Shown in pieces: positions 7,393 to 14,918 of a DNA stretch of 25,296 nucleotides. A program made the translations under genes and the position numbers. Source of the stretch: Alphaproteobacteria bacterium UBA2954 (lineage in GTDB: Bacteria; Pseudomonadota; Alphaproteobacteria; Puniceispirillales; Puniceispirillaceae); the NCBI GenBank assembly GCA_002348585.1, contig DEBO01000023.1, positions 1-25,296 of the forward strand. Direction: 5' to 3'. Each line of letters starts with the position of its first letter. Position 1 is the first letter of the stretch. The notes beneath the pieces were generated by a model, which saw only the letters and a program-made list of their open reading frames with translations, searched no databases and was not told the DNA's origin.

Positions 7393-8420
7393 TTTCTGGT
7401 CTCCTTAAATTCTTCATTCGCTTCCTGCTTCGAGATATAATTGTAGTTCCTAAAAATCGTATTTTTCGTTCTTGCCAACGAACAAATACTCTCTGCCGCT
7501 TTAATAAACGGAAGAAAATACATATGCCCTATCGTCTTTGTGTATTGTTTTGTTTCTGAGCCAATACCGAAAGTGAAAGGGGCGTTAGTCGAATGCAGAA
7601 AAGTACCTGCCATTCTATCCCAGACAGACAAAGCCACTCCAAAATTCTTATCAAAATGCTTGATGTCGCTAGAATGATGCAAATGATGTTGAGCAGGAGA
7701 CATCAAAATGCGTTCAACTACTTTAGGGTATTGAATAGAAATATGTGAATGGCGTAGGTTCGAGCCTAGCCCATGAAATAGTATTACAAATACATTTACA
7801 CCGAGAATGGTTACTAAGTTTAGTTGTTGGCCAAACAAAAACAAAAAAATAGCAATGGTCGTTCCTTGAACCACAGCGCTGCGCAGAGTAAACAGCACGC
7901 CTTCAACTGGATGAGCTCTTGTTACCGTGAGCGGAGTTAATGTTTCTGCACTATGGTGAAACTTGTGGAATTCCCAGAGTAAAGGCACCTTGTGAAGTGC
8001 GTAATGCATTGCGAAGCGAGCAAAGTCATCGAGCAAGAAAAAGCAAGTGGTGAAAAGTAAAGCTGATAGCGCGTATGATGTGTCACTGAAAACCCCCAAT
8101 GGGAAGAGATTTTGGTAATGGAGGAAGTGATACAAAGCAGTTGCCACTGCAATTTGTGTTATCAGCATTGGCCTGAGAGCCACAAACAGGACACGGTTTA
8201 TGAAAAAACAAACCACATCTAACTTACTCGATCTACTCAACCAAACCACTGGCGAAAAAATGGTTTTAAAAACCTGTTTTACATTGTTGTGGCGGAGCAA
8301 ATATAACCATAAAAACGAGATTAAAAAGGCTGTGAACAAGTAACCCAAAAATAATCGTTTTTTTGGATTCAGAAATTGTCCCAAAATATCTGTTTGAAAA
8401 AGTTCTAAATATTCAGCCAT
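7386..8420 (-). CDS. Membrane di-iron hydroxylase, sterol desaturase / fatty acid hydroxylase superfamily
   Basis: An integral membrane protein of about 344 residues whose histidine clusters bind a di-iron centre that hydroxylates or desaturates lipid-like substrates using O2. The motifs are complete: HYALH (139-143), HKFHH (152-156) and HHLHH (245-249), with extra His residues at 170, 216 and 224. Several hydrophobic helices precede and separate them. The frame is open to 8465, but I chose the ATG at 8420 because the region upstream is occupied by a perfect 12-bp hairpin. It lies between the DUF4856 gene and the ferric-binding protein gene in an apparent operon with iron control. Its substrate is unknown. 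An iron-dependent oxygenase in an iron-limitation operon is unexpected and may point to lipid or siderophore modification. Confidence 0.85.
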   Translation of the reverse strand: MAEYLELFQTDILGQFLNPKKRLFLGYLFTAFLISFLWLYLLRHNNVKQVFKTIFSPVVWLSRSSKLDVVCFFINRVLFVALRPMLITQIAVATALYHFLHYQNLFPLGVFSDTSYALSALLFTTCFFLLDDFARFAMHYALHKVPLLWEFHKFHHSAETLTPLTVTRAHPVEGVLFTLRSAVVQGTTIAIFLFLFGQQLNLVTILGVNVFVILFHGLGSNLRHSHISIQYPKVVERILMSPAQHHLHHSSDIKHFDKNFGVALSVWDRMAGTFLHSTNAPFTFGIGSETKQYTKTIGHMYFLPFIKAAESICSLARTKNTIFRNYNYISKQEANEEFKETRKC

Positions 8421-8433
8421 TGGGGCAAACCCG

Positions 8434-8466
8434 ATTGCAGGGGGAAGAACTGGCTCCCCCTGCAAT
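8434..8466. repeat. Perfect 12-bp intercistronic hairpin
   Basis: ATTGCAGGGGGA (8434-8445) is the exact reverse complement of TCCCCCTGCAAT (8455-8466), with a nine-base loop. It lies between the DUF4856 stop (8480) and the hydroxylase start (8420). Neither strand has a T run after the stem (minus strand continues CGGG), so it is more likely an mRNA processing or 3'-end stabilising element than a simple terminator, giving more DUF4856 protein than downstream products. Confidence 0.75.
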
Positions 8467-8479
8467 TTCTTGCCGGTCC

Positions 8480-9880
8480 CTAATCGTTTTCGGCACTGTC
8501 GCTCGAGCCCAATACCTTTGCGATATCCGCTATACCAGACAGTTTGTCATTGTTTTTGGCTGTCACTCCAAACTCATCTTCCATTAATTTCTGGACTTTG
8601 AGCATGTGCACCATGTAGCTGTCTATGGTCCTATCTTTCATGGTGAAATTACCGTTACCATCAACGCCGTCTACTTGCTTTGGCATCATGTTAAGACTTG
8701 CCGGAGAAACACTACCTACAACCGGACCATGGCCAATTAGTCGATCCATTTTCACACCAACTTCGCCGAGGTTTTGACCACTTGTATGCAAAGATAATGC
8801 AAAACCTTTTAACTCGCCCCAATGCTTTACATACTTCCGATATAATTTTCCATCGCCTGGAGTTGCCTTAAGCTTTTCAAGGTCTCCATAAACACTGCCA
8901 GCGTACTTAAATACAGCTTCAGCGATTACTTTTTCCCAGTTTGAACAAATAATTCGCGCTTTTCCTTTGAGATCTGAGCGTGCACTATTGCTCAGTGCCT
9001 GACCTTTAGCATCGACAATTATTTGACGACCATCAATAAAAGCTTGGGTGATGGTGTTGTAGTAATCTGTTACACCACCTTTATCGAACGATGATGCATA
9101 ATAAGCGTGAGCGTAATTCATTTCCGACTTCAAATTAACAACACCATCGCCATTGGCATCGGCTGCGCCCATATCTTTCTTCTTTGCTATATCATAGTTT
9201 TGTCGAGCAGAGAGTGTAGCGCCGTGTGCCGCAGCTCCCCAGTAGCCAAAGCCCTCGTCCCAAGAATGCTCCTTACCAGTGTAATGCTTTCCTTTTTTGT
9301 AAGGCTTGTTGTTAGGCTTATTGTCAGCCTCTAACTTCTCGTCAAGATAATTATCGCATGCTTGATGGTAGAACACCGCACCCATAGCAAATTTCGATAC
9401 AAGCTGGGTATAGTCATATCCGTGTTCCGCATCAAAACCTTTGTTTGATGCAGCTCCGCGCTCAATCATCGAAGCAAGAACTTCCTTACCGGTCATATTT
9501 CCTGGCCAGCCATTTATAGCACCCTTGTAGGCCTTTCCTGACAAATTAGTTTTTGACACATCATTGATATTTGTCACATCTACCTTGAATTTATCACTGG
9601 ACTTTGGATCCAATAATTCAAGCGCTGAATCTGAGCCGTTAAAATAACCATTCAAGACATCAATAGAGGCACCTGAACTCATGGCTTTCTTCAAACTATT
9701 ATGGAGAAGCTGTCGACCAACTTGACCAGAGTAAGACACAGAATTCGTCTCGCCGCCCTGGTAGCCTAGGAGCGTTACAGGATACGGACCGTAAACATGA
9801 TTTGCGTGTCCATCCGCGAAAGCAGTGCCAGCACAAATAGCACCGGTTGCCGCCATCGCTATAAAATATGCAATTTTCAT
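8480..9880 (-). CDS. Secreted DUF4856 domain protein, Fur-box controlled
   Basis: A 466-residue exported protein of the DUF4856 family, whose function is not established. From the ATG at 9880, residues 1-22 are a signal peptide (cleavage after AFA). The family features are SYSGQVGRQLLHN (49-61), the tract SKFAMGAVFYHQACDNYLDE (162-181), HSWDEGFGYWGAAAH (205-219) and a late TIDSYMVHML. Residues 241-253 (DANGDGVVNL and a Glu three residues later) resemble an EF-hand or dockerin calcium loop. The frame opens at 9922, but that would run through a Fur box; the ATG at 9880 has AAGGAAGAG just before it and gives the signal peptide. It heads an operon with a membrane hydroxylase and a ferric-binding protein. 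A periplasmic or surface role in iron acquisition, similar to imelysin-type proteins, is inferred from context only. Confidence 0.8.
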   Translation of the reverse strand: MKIAYFIAMAATGAICAGTAFADGHANHVYGPYPVTLLGYQGGETNSVSYSGQVGRQLLHNSLKKAMSSGASIDVLNGYFNGSDSALELLDPKSSDKFKVDVTNINDVSKTNLSGKAYKGAINGWPGNMTGKEVLASMIERGAASNKGFDAEHGYDYTQLVSKFAMGAVFYHQACDNYLDEKLEADNKPNNKPYKKGKHYTGKEHSWDEGFGYWGAAAHGATLSARQNYDIAKKKDMGAADANGDGVVNLKSEMNYAHAYYASSFDKGGVTDYYNTITQAFIDGRQIIVDAKGQALSNSARSDLKGKARIICSNWEKVIAEAVFKYAGSVYGDLEKLKATPGDGKLYRKYVKHWGELKGFALSLHTSGQNLGEVGVKMDRLIGHGPVVGSVSPASLNMMPKQVDGVDGNGNFTMKDRTIDSYMVHMLKVQKLMEDEFGVTAKNNDKLSGIADIAKVLGSSDSAEND

Positions 9881-9906
9881 TTGCTCTTCCTTACCGAATA
9901 AATGTT

Positions 9907-9921
9907 TGAGAATCATTTTCA
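9907..9921 (-). promoter_or_regulatory. Fur box 1 of the DUF4856 operon
   Basis: Read on the plus strand, TGAGAATCATTTTCA matches the 7-1-7 Fur consensus at 12 of 14 positions. It lies just downstream of the -10 element, around the expected transcription start and 27 bases before the chosen start codon. Confidence 0.7.
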
Positions 9922-9926
9922 ATATA

Positions 9927-9956
9927 ATTCTTATTGAGAAAGATTATCAGTGTCAA
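9927..9956 (-). promoter_or_regulatory. Promoter of the DUF4856 operon
   Basis: On the minus strand, TTGACA (9956-9951) is a perfect -35; 18 bases later AAGAAT (9932-9927) matches the -10 at 4 of 6. One Fur box fills the spacer and another follows the -10, a textbook arrangement for iron repression. Confidence 0.6.
9935..9949 (-). promoter_or_regulatory. Fur box 2 of the DUF4856 operon
   Basis: Read on the plus strand, TGAGAAAGATTATCA matches the 7-1-7 Fur consensus at 12 of 14 positions. It sits in the spacer between the -35 and -10 elements, with its centre 28 bases from that of box 1, leaving room for two Fur dimers. Confidence 0.7.
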
Positions 9957-10128
9957 TAAAAAGAAGAGGAAATTAGTCCTATTTTAGATTATGGAACATT
10001 TACCTGCTTAAGTTCGTTAAAAATCACTCATGTTAAGCATGCTCGCAGCAAAGAGGTTAGTAGAGGATAAATATGTCTTCATGGTAACATTGGATTTTTT
10101 CACATCGTCTGCTTCAGGTTATCTTTTT

Positions 10129-10569
10129 TCAATAAACGTTAATTTGAATACAACCACATTCTGTATCGCCGCGTTTTTTACCAATAACTTCCACGCGAAA
10201 ATTCACAACATCATATCCCATCTCACCAATAGTTTTATTGATAAGTGCACTTAACTCATCATTCTTGAATTCATGTATACGACCGTTTTCTTCATCTACA
10301 AGATGGTTGTGGTCATCACGCTCAATTTCGAAACGAACTTTGCCGTCCTGCATATTTAATTTCCGGAGAATACCGACGTCTCCCAACAGATTCAAAGTGC
10401 GATATGTTGTTGCTACCGATATGGAACTATCTTTTTGTATCGCACGCCGGTAAATGAGGTCAGCGTCAGGATGGTCGTTGGACTCAACGAGTGTTTCAAC
10501 AATGAGAGCGCGTTGAGGTGTAAGCCGGATTTTTGCCTGCTTGAATCTTTCTTCAATCGGATAAGACAA
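10129..10569 (-). CDS. fur: Fur family metal-dependent transcriptional regulator
   Basis: A 146-residue regulator. The N-terminal winged helix has RLTPQRALIVETLVESNDHPDAD (residues 15-37), and the recognition helix contains SVATTYRTLNLLGDVGI (51-67). The C-terminal dimerisation domain has DDHNHLVDEENGRIHEF (85-101), with His87, His89 and Glu100 as likely metal ligands along with His33 and Glu81. The paired CxxC structural zinc motifs of E. coli Fur are absent; only Cys138 and Cys140 near the C-terminus exist. This is usual for alphaproteobacterial Fur/Mur proteins, some of which respond to manganese. It lies directly upstream of two Fur boxes and in a window with three, so it probably controls them. 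GGGA seven bases before the ATG at 10569 is the likely ribosome binding site. Confidence 0.9.
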   Translation of the reverse strand: MSYPIEERFKQAKIRLTPQRALIVETLVESNDHPDADLIYRRAIQKDSSISVATTYRTLNLLGDVGILRKLNMQDGKVRFEIERDDHNHLVDEENGRIHEFKNDELSALINKTIGEMGYDVVNFRVEVIGKKRGDTECGCIQINVY

Positions 10570-10626
10570 TTTTAATCCCGTTTTCGAATACTGAATAACT
10601 GAACAATTTTAGAATCTTAAAATAAA

Positions 10627-10644
10627 AAATATCAACTGATATTT
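10627..10644. repeat. 8-bp inverted repeat upstream of fur
   Basis: AAATATCA and TGATATTT are separated by AC. It lies about 58 bases before the fur start codon and could be an operator for fur or, less likely, for the divergent oxidoreductase gene. It does not match the 7-1-7 Fur consensus well. Confidence 0.4.
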
Positions 10645-10736
10645 GTACAGTCAATCCATCTGAGAAACATAGATATTCCCACAGGAAAAAAACACAACAC
10701 AGCTAAAAAAAGCACGATGGAATAAAATTCATTCAC
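10632..10736 (-). CDS. Candidate single-helix membrane microprotein upstream of fur
   Basis: A 34-codon frame starting at GTG 10736 encodes a peptide whose middle, IVLFLAVLCFFPVGISMF, would make one membrane helix flanked by Asn-Glu and Arg-Trp. A very strong Shine-Dalgarno (AAAGGAGGTGA, about 10743-10733) lies here, but it overlaps the GTG. In the next frame, an ATG three bases after GGAGG opens only a nine-codon peptide. Either product, or a leader peptide for fur, is possible. No homologue is known to me. Confidence 0.25.
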   Translation of the reverse strand: MNEFYSIVLFLAVLCFFPVGISMFLRWIDCTNIS

Positions 10737-10836
10737 CTCCTTTTTCTCTAAACTTGAGCTTTCAATGAGAAAGCCTTATTCTAAATCAATTGATAAGTAG
10801 CCCGCGCAGTTTACTAAAAGTAGTCTTAGCACCGAC

Positions 10837-12120
10837 ATGACCCTTCACACACATAACAGTTGCTATTGGTGGGAAGGAGCTCCGCCAAGGTCAGCGCCAA
10901 CTATGGATTGGTCTGATAAAACAGATATCGCCATAATCGGTTGTGGCTTTACTGGTTTATCTGCGGCGTTAACATTAGCTCGTGCTGGACGTGAGGTTGC
11001 AATACTTGAAAAAAATTTAATAGGAGAGGGTGCCTCAACTCGCAATGGCGGCATTACTAGTGGAAACATTAGGTTATCTCAAAAACAATTAACAAGCAGA
11101 TTTGGTCCAGAACGAGCACAAACATTTATCGATGAGTCAGTTGCGGCACGTGCCGATCTTGAACGATTTATAAGAGAAAACAAAATCGATTGTGACTACC
11201 AAGCAGTTGGCCGAATTGTGGGCTTAACAGGCTCTTTTTCATCACAAACTATAGAACGAGATCATAATGAGTTTGCTAACCGATATGATATAGAACCGCG
11301 CTTAATTTCAAAGGCGGAGATGGCTGAATATACAAATTCAAAAAAATATGGGGCTGGCATCCTCAGACCAGACATAGGCGGCATCCATCCAGCAAAATTA
11401 CTACATGAAATGGTACGATTGGCTTTAGATGCGGGAGTAAAAATCTTTTCTGAAACACCTGTCACACAAGTTGCTAATCGTAAAACGACATTCACCTTAA
11501 CAACAACTAAAGGTCAAGTTACTGCACAGCACCTTATATCAGCAACAAATGCCTATACCGACCAGGCTCAACCTTGGCTGCGGCGCAGGCTTATACCTGT
11601 GATTTCAGAGATGATTGCAACCGAAAAACTAGGAACCAACCGAATGCGTGCACTCATGCCTAAATTGAATATGTTCGGCGAGTCAAAGCAACTTGGACAT
11701 TACTATCGCCCCTCTCCTGATGCCCAGCGTATACTTTTGGGTGGCCGTCGTATGCATAAACAAGAAAGTTTTGCAAAGCAAAGACTTCACGATGGACTGA
11801 CAGCGATTTTTCCGGAACTTAAAGACACAAAAATAAATTCGTATTGGCGCGGCTTCGTCGCATTTCCCTTTGATCAGTTGCCAAAACTTGCAGTTCATAA
11901 GGGCATTATTTATCCCTCAGGATTTTGTGGCTCTGGAACTGTATGGGCTAGGTGGCTTGGGCAGAAAGCAGCTTTTATGGTTTTGGGCGAAGCGGCAGAA
12001 AGCGCATTCAAAAATTTACCAATGAAGACCCTGCCGCTGTATTCTGGTGACCCATGGTTTTTGCCTTTGGCAATGAGCTACTACAGACTTAGGGACCGAT
12101 TGTCAGTTAGCACCAAATAA
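10837..12120 (+). CDS. FAD-dependent oxidoreductase, PuuB/OrdL-like
   Basis: A 427-residue flavoprotein of the D-amino acid oxidase superfamily (COG0665), which oxidises C-N bonds of amines or amino acids. The N-terminus SCYWWEGAPP, typical of gamma-glutamylputrescine oxidase-like proteins, precedes the dinucleotide fold DIAIIGCGFTGLSAALTLA. GASTRNGGITSG, which contacts FAD, follows near residues 66-77. The substrate domain and a final GFCGSGTVWARWLG complete the family. The start at 10837 agrees with the conserved WW extension. It is divergent from fur and ends eight bases from the convergent HcnC-like gene, so it is outside that operon but may feed the same pathway. The exact substrate is unknown. 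Confidence 0.88.
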   Translation: MTLHTHNSCYWWEGAPPRSAPTMDWSDKTDIAIIGCGFTGLSAALTLARAGREVAILEKNLIGEGASTRNGGITSGNIRLSQKQLTSRFGPERAQTFIDESVAARADLERFIRENKIDCDYQAVGRIVGLTGSFSSQTIERDHNEFANRYDIEPRLISKAEMAEYTNSKKYGAGILRPDIGGIHPAKLLHEMVRLALDAGVKIFSETPVTQVANRKTTFTLTTTKGQVTAQHLISATNAYTDQAQPWLRRRLIPVISEMIATEKLGTNRMRALMPKLNMFGESKQLGHYYRPSPDAQRILLGGRRMHKQESFAKQRLHDGLTAIFPELKDTKINSYWRGFVAFPFDQLPKLAVHKGIIYPSGFCGSGTVWARWLGQKAAFMVLGEAAESAFKNLPMKTLPLYSGDPWFLPLAMSYYRLRDRLSVSTK

Positions 12121-12128
12121 CCAAAGTC

Positions 12129-13253
12129 TCAATTCACAAATCTATCAGGTCGAAATGCTTCGAGTGAAATTCTTGGTTGCTGACCCATAACAAGGTCAGC
12201 TAATGCCTCACCAACACCCGGTCCCAATTGAAAGCCATGAGCTGAAAAACCAAAGCCATGAAAAAGGCCATTCTGCCTGCCACGTCCGATGATTGGTAAA
12301 TTGTCTGGCATGTAACCTTCTATACCTGACCAACAACGAACAACTTGAGCGTTGCCAATTTCTGAAAATAATTTAGATGCTAACTTCATCGATGAAGAAA
12401 GTTTTGGCAATAACACATCACTTTGGTTGATTGAGGGGCTTGCTTTTGACCTGACACCACCTCCTATTACAAACTGTCCGGTTTCAAGTTGCTTCAATGA
12501 CAAGGTGTGAGCAACCACGCCCATAACAGCAGGTAGTATTTTAGGACGCTTGTCTGTCACAACAAGCATGGGCGCATAAGCCTCAAGTGGGAAAATATGA
12601 TCATCTGCTAAGCGAGCGATACCTGCTGCCCATGCACCTGCACAATTCACTACACTTTCTGCTTCGAATAATCCTTTTGCTGTTTGAATTTGCCAAAAAT
12701 CTTGAAATTTCGTTAGAGATGTAACACGGCAATCTTCAATAATCTTTGCGCCATGCTTTTTAGCAACATTTGCAAAACCTTGCACAATTCGCCAAGGTGT
12801 TGCCCATCCATCACCCTCAACCAGAAGGCCACCATGTGTGGGCGTTGAAAGGTGAGGCAACCTTGCTTGTATATGATCATCCTCAACCCAGACCTCATGC
12901 GTGAAACCTGCCCTACTGAGGTCCTCTGCACGCATCAATCCAATTTCACGGCCAGCCTCATCAACCGCAACTTTCAGGTAAAAGCAGGGATGAAAGTCCT
13001 TTGCGTATTCACCGATTTCTTGATAAAGATTTTGCCATATATCCATTGCCGCTAAGCTAAGTGGAATTTCGAGGACATCACGGCCTAATCGACGCACGCC
13101 TCCTGCATTTACTCCAGATGCATGGCGTCCAATTCGGTCTTTTTCAATCAATGTTACATTTTGTCCACGTTTGGCTAAAAAATAAGCAGTGGCGCAACCT
13201 TGGATACCACCACCTATGATTAAAATCTTGTTACTTTGCAGGGACATTTTCAT
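12129..13253 (-). CDS. FAD-dependent oxidase, HcnC/OoxB/SoxB-like subunit
   Basis: A 374-residue DAO-family flavoprotein, the presumed substrate-oxidising subunit of a heteromeric dehydrogenase like hydrogen cyanide synthase HcnC, opine oxidase OoxB or D-hydroxyproline dehydrogenase. It has the FAD fold ILIIGGGIQGCATAYFLAKR (residues 10-29), RHASGVNAGGVRRLGRD near 43-59, and the C-terminal YMPDNLPIIGRG and GFGFSAHGFQLGPGVGEA segments. The ATG at 13253 overlaps the end of the HcnB-like gene by 23 bases, and a second ATG lies two codons later. It is the last gene of a seven-gene leftward operon. Which amine or amino acid it oxidises is not shown by sequence. Confidence 0.88.
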   Translation of the reverse strand: MKMSLQSNKILIIGGGIQGCATAYFLAKRGQNVTLIEKDRIGRHASGVNAGGVRRLGRDVLEIPLSLAAMDIWQNLYQEIGEYAKDFHPCFYLKVAVDEAGREIGLMRAEDLSRAGFTHEVWVEDDHIQARLPHLSTPTHGGLLVEGDGWATPWRIVQGFANVAKKHGAKIIEDCRVTSLTKFQDFWQIQTAKGLFEAESVVNCAGAWAAGIARLADDHIFPLEAYAPMLVVTDKRPKILPAVMGVVAHTLSLKQLETGQFVIGGGVRSKASPSINQSDVLLPKLSSSMKLASKLFSEIGNAQVVRCWSGIEGYMPDNLPIIGRGRQNGLFHGFGFSAHGFQLGPGVGEALADLVMGQQPRISLEAFRPDRFVN

Positions 13254-14628
13254 CAGCCATAGAGGCTAACTCGCCTACTGTAAGTGGGCGAATAGGTGGA
13301 CGTAATCTAAAATATCCTATGTCCTTTTCGAGGAGATTATTGTGATCAGCAATCATTTGTTGAATGGTCAGTCCGCACATTCTGCCCTGACATCGACCCA
13401 TACCAGCACGGCAAAAACTCTTCAGCTGATTTGGGCCCGCAACACCTAGAGAGATAGCAAGGGAAATATCTGCTTTTTTAAGTGCTTCACATCGACACAC
13501 TATAGTTTCATCATCAAAAGGAACGCGCCAATCTTTAGGAGGACGAAATAAATTATCCAGAAATGGCCGCGCCGCTGCATGCCTATATCTTTTAAATTTT
13601 GAGAGAAAAATACTAAAAATTGGAGGTCTGCGGCTGTATTGAAAAATACGTTTAGCTGCAGTTTTTCCTGACAATATTGCTGCGCCCACGCCTGCTATAC
13701 CGCTTCCATCACCAGCAACAAAAACACCCTTCAGGCTGCTTTCGCCATATATATTTGTCTCTGGATGCCAACATAGCTGGCGAGGACACCAATAGTGTTT
13801 TAGGCCCGTCGCCATCGTCAAATTGACATTTGGGACAACACCTTGATGAAGAAAGATATGAGATGCGAATAATTTTTTACTTTCTCCATACCTATCTATA
13901 AAACTCAAACTCTCAGCAGCAAACTGACCAGAAATAGAGACCTTTCTAACTTGGGAAAAATATTTAGTATTTTTGCGGATATAGGATTTCCAACGCAAAC
14001 CCTTTAGAAGAAGATTTAGCTGCAAAAGTGCTGGGATAGCCCGAAGATAATGATGCAAAGACAAGCGTGCTGGCGCAGTGTCAACAACTGCAACTATCTT
14101 AAGGCCAGCGATTAAATACTGCCAAATCGTTAGGTAAAATAATGGTCCTGAGCCTGCAAACACAGCCCCATCCACACCTGAATTATTGGATTTCAGAAGA
14201 GTTTGGGCACCACCTACGCTCATCACACCTGGTAGTGTCCAACCTGGAATTGGCATCGGACGTTCCATAGCTCCCGTTGAGATAAGAATAAAGTCTGCTT
14301 GCACTTGGTGCGCTAGGCCTTTTTGACTGAAAAAAATGAGCTTATCTCGTGTGATTTGCCAGACCCGGCTTTCCGATAAAAGTTCTGCTGATGAGTGCCA
14401 AAAATTGTCAACCAGCTTTTTACCTAGCCAGTAGTCTTCTCCCAAATAGGATAGCTCATCACTATTGTGATAATTTTTATCAATCTGTCTGTAAACTTGG
14501 CCACCTACTGCCGGCTGGTCATCCAAAACAAGCACCTTCAAATTATTTTTTGAAGCCTCGACTGCTGCGGCCATGCCCGCAGGGCCTGCGCCTATAATAG
14601 CTAAATCATAATGCTGATTTAAGCTCAT
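13231..14628 (-). CDS. NAD(P)/FAD oxidoreductase with BFD-like [2Fe-2S] domain, HcnB/OoxA-like subunit
   Basis: A 465-residue protein with a two-dinucleotide pyridine-nucleotide-disulfide-reductase fold and a C-terminal iron-sulfur module. GAGPAGMAAA (13-22) binds FAD; a second Rossmann motif GAVFAGSGPLFYL spans 154-166; GVFVAGDGSGIAGVGAAI (301-318) is the second FAD contact. Cys378, Cys380, Cys413 and Cys418 form the Fer2_BFD-type cluster. This architecture is that of HcnB, opine oxidase subunit A and the alpha subunit of D-hydroxyproline dehydrogenase, which pass electrons from the DAO subunit to the respiratory chain. It starts in an ATGA overlap with the preceding small [2Fe-2S] gene and overlaps the next gene, so the three subunits are translationally coupled. 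Confidence 0.9.
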   Translation of the reverse strand: MSLNQHYDLAIIGAGPAGMAAAVEASKNNLKVLVLDDQPAVGGQVYRQIDKNYHNSDELSYLGEDYWLGKKLVDNFWHSSAELLSESRVWQITRDKLIFFSQKGLAHQVQADFILISTGAMERPMPIPGWTLPGVMSVGGAQTLLKSNNSGVDGAVFAGSGPLFYLTIWQYLIAGLKIVAVVDTAPARLSLHHYLRAIPALLQLNLLLKGLRWKSYIRKNTKYFSQVRKVSISGQFAAESLSFIDRYGESKKLFASHIFLHQGVVPNVNLTMATGLKHYWCPRQLCWHPETNIYGESSLKGVFVAGDGSGIAGVGAAILSGKTAAKRIFQYSRRPPIFSIFLSKFKRYRHAAARPFLDNLFRPPKDWRVPFDDETIVCRCEALKKADISLAISLGVAGPNQLKSFCRAGMGRCQGRMCGLTIQQMIADHNNLLEKDIGYFRLRPPIRPLTVGELASMADENVPAK

Positions 14629-14918
14629 TTGCGTACCTTATTTCTATCTGAAATTGGGAGATAAATTTTCAGACCTTCCGTCGCATCAATCTGACAGGCC
14701 TGCTCACTTTGTCCATTCTCCAGGGTGATCATACAGTCAAAACAGACCCCCATCATACAATAGGGGCCTCTGGGCTCCCCATCTGGCGTAGTGTGCACTG
14801 CATAAATATTTTCACGCAGCAAAACAGCCGCTACTGTTTCCCCACTCATCGCGTTTGTGGGCTTCTCATCTATAAATATAGTAATATCTGCTTTATGAAC
14901 GTTAATGGGCCGAAACAT
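14625..14918 (-). CDS. (2Fe-2S)-binding small subunit, HcnA-like
   Basis: A 97-residue ferredoxin-like protein that would carry electrons within the HcnABC-type complex. Cys54, Cys59, Cys62 and Cys75 give the C-x4-C-x2-C-x12-C pattern of the small subunit of hydrogen cyanide synthase and opine/hydroxyproline dehydrogenases; GEPRGPYCMMGVCFDC is the core. The frame is open to 14990, but the ATG at 14918 gives the family length and is preceded by AGAAAGG. It overlaps the upstream DAO gene by 17 bases and the downstream gene by four (ATGA), a sign of a single tightly coupled operon. Confidence 0.88.
   Translation of the reverse strand: MFRPINVHKADITIFIDEKPTNAMSGETVAAVLLRENIYAVHTTPDGEPRGPYCMMGVCFDCMITLENGQSEQACQIDATEGLKIYLPISDRNKVRK

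Noticed and set aside
7750..7775. tRNA T-arm-like sequence GGTTCGAGCC
   Set aside because: It lies inside the membrane hydroxylase gene between conserved histidine motifs, and no acceptor, D or anticodon arm can be folded around it.
8434..8466. Rho-independent terminator
   Set aside because: The stem is excellent but neither strand has a following T run, so I list it as an intercistronic hairpin instead.
9880..9922. Upstream start codon at 9922 for the DUF4856 gene
   Set aside because: That start would place a Fur box at or within the translation start and spoil the signal peptide; the ATG at 9880 has a strong ribosome binding site.
10030..10254. 74-codon plus-strand frame between the Fur boxes and the fur gene
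   Set aside because: Its second half is antisense to the conserved C-terminal domain of the Fur protein; no coding signature.
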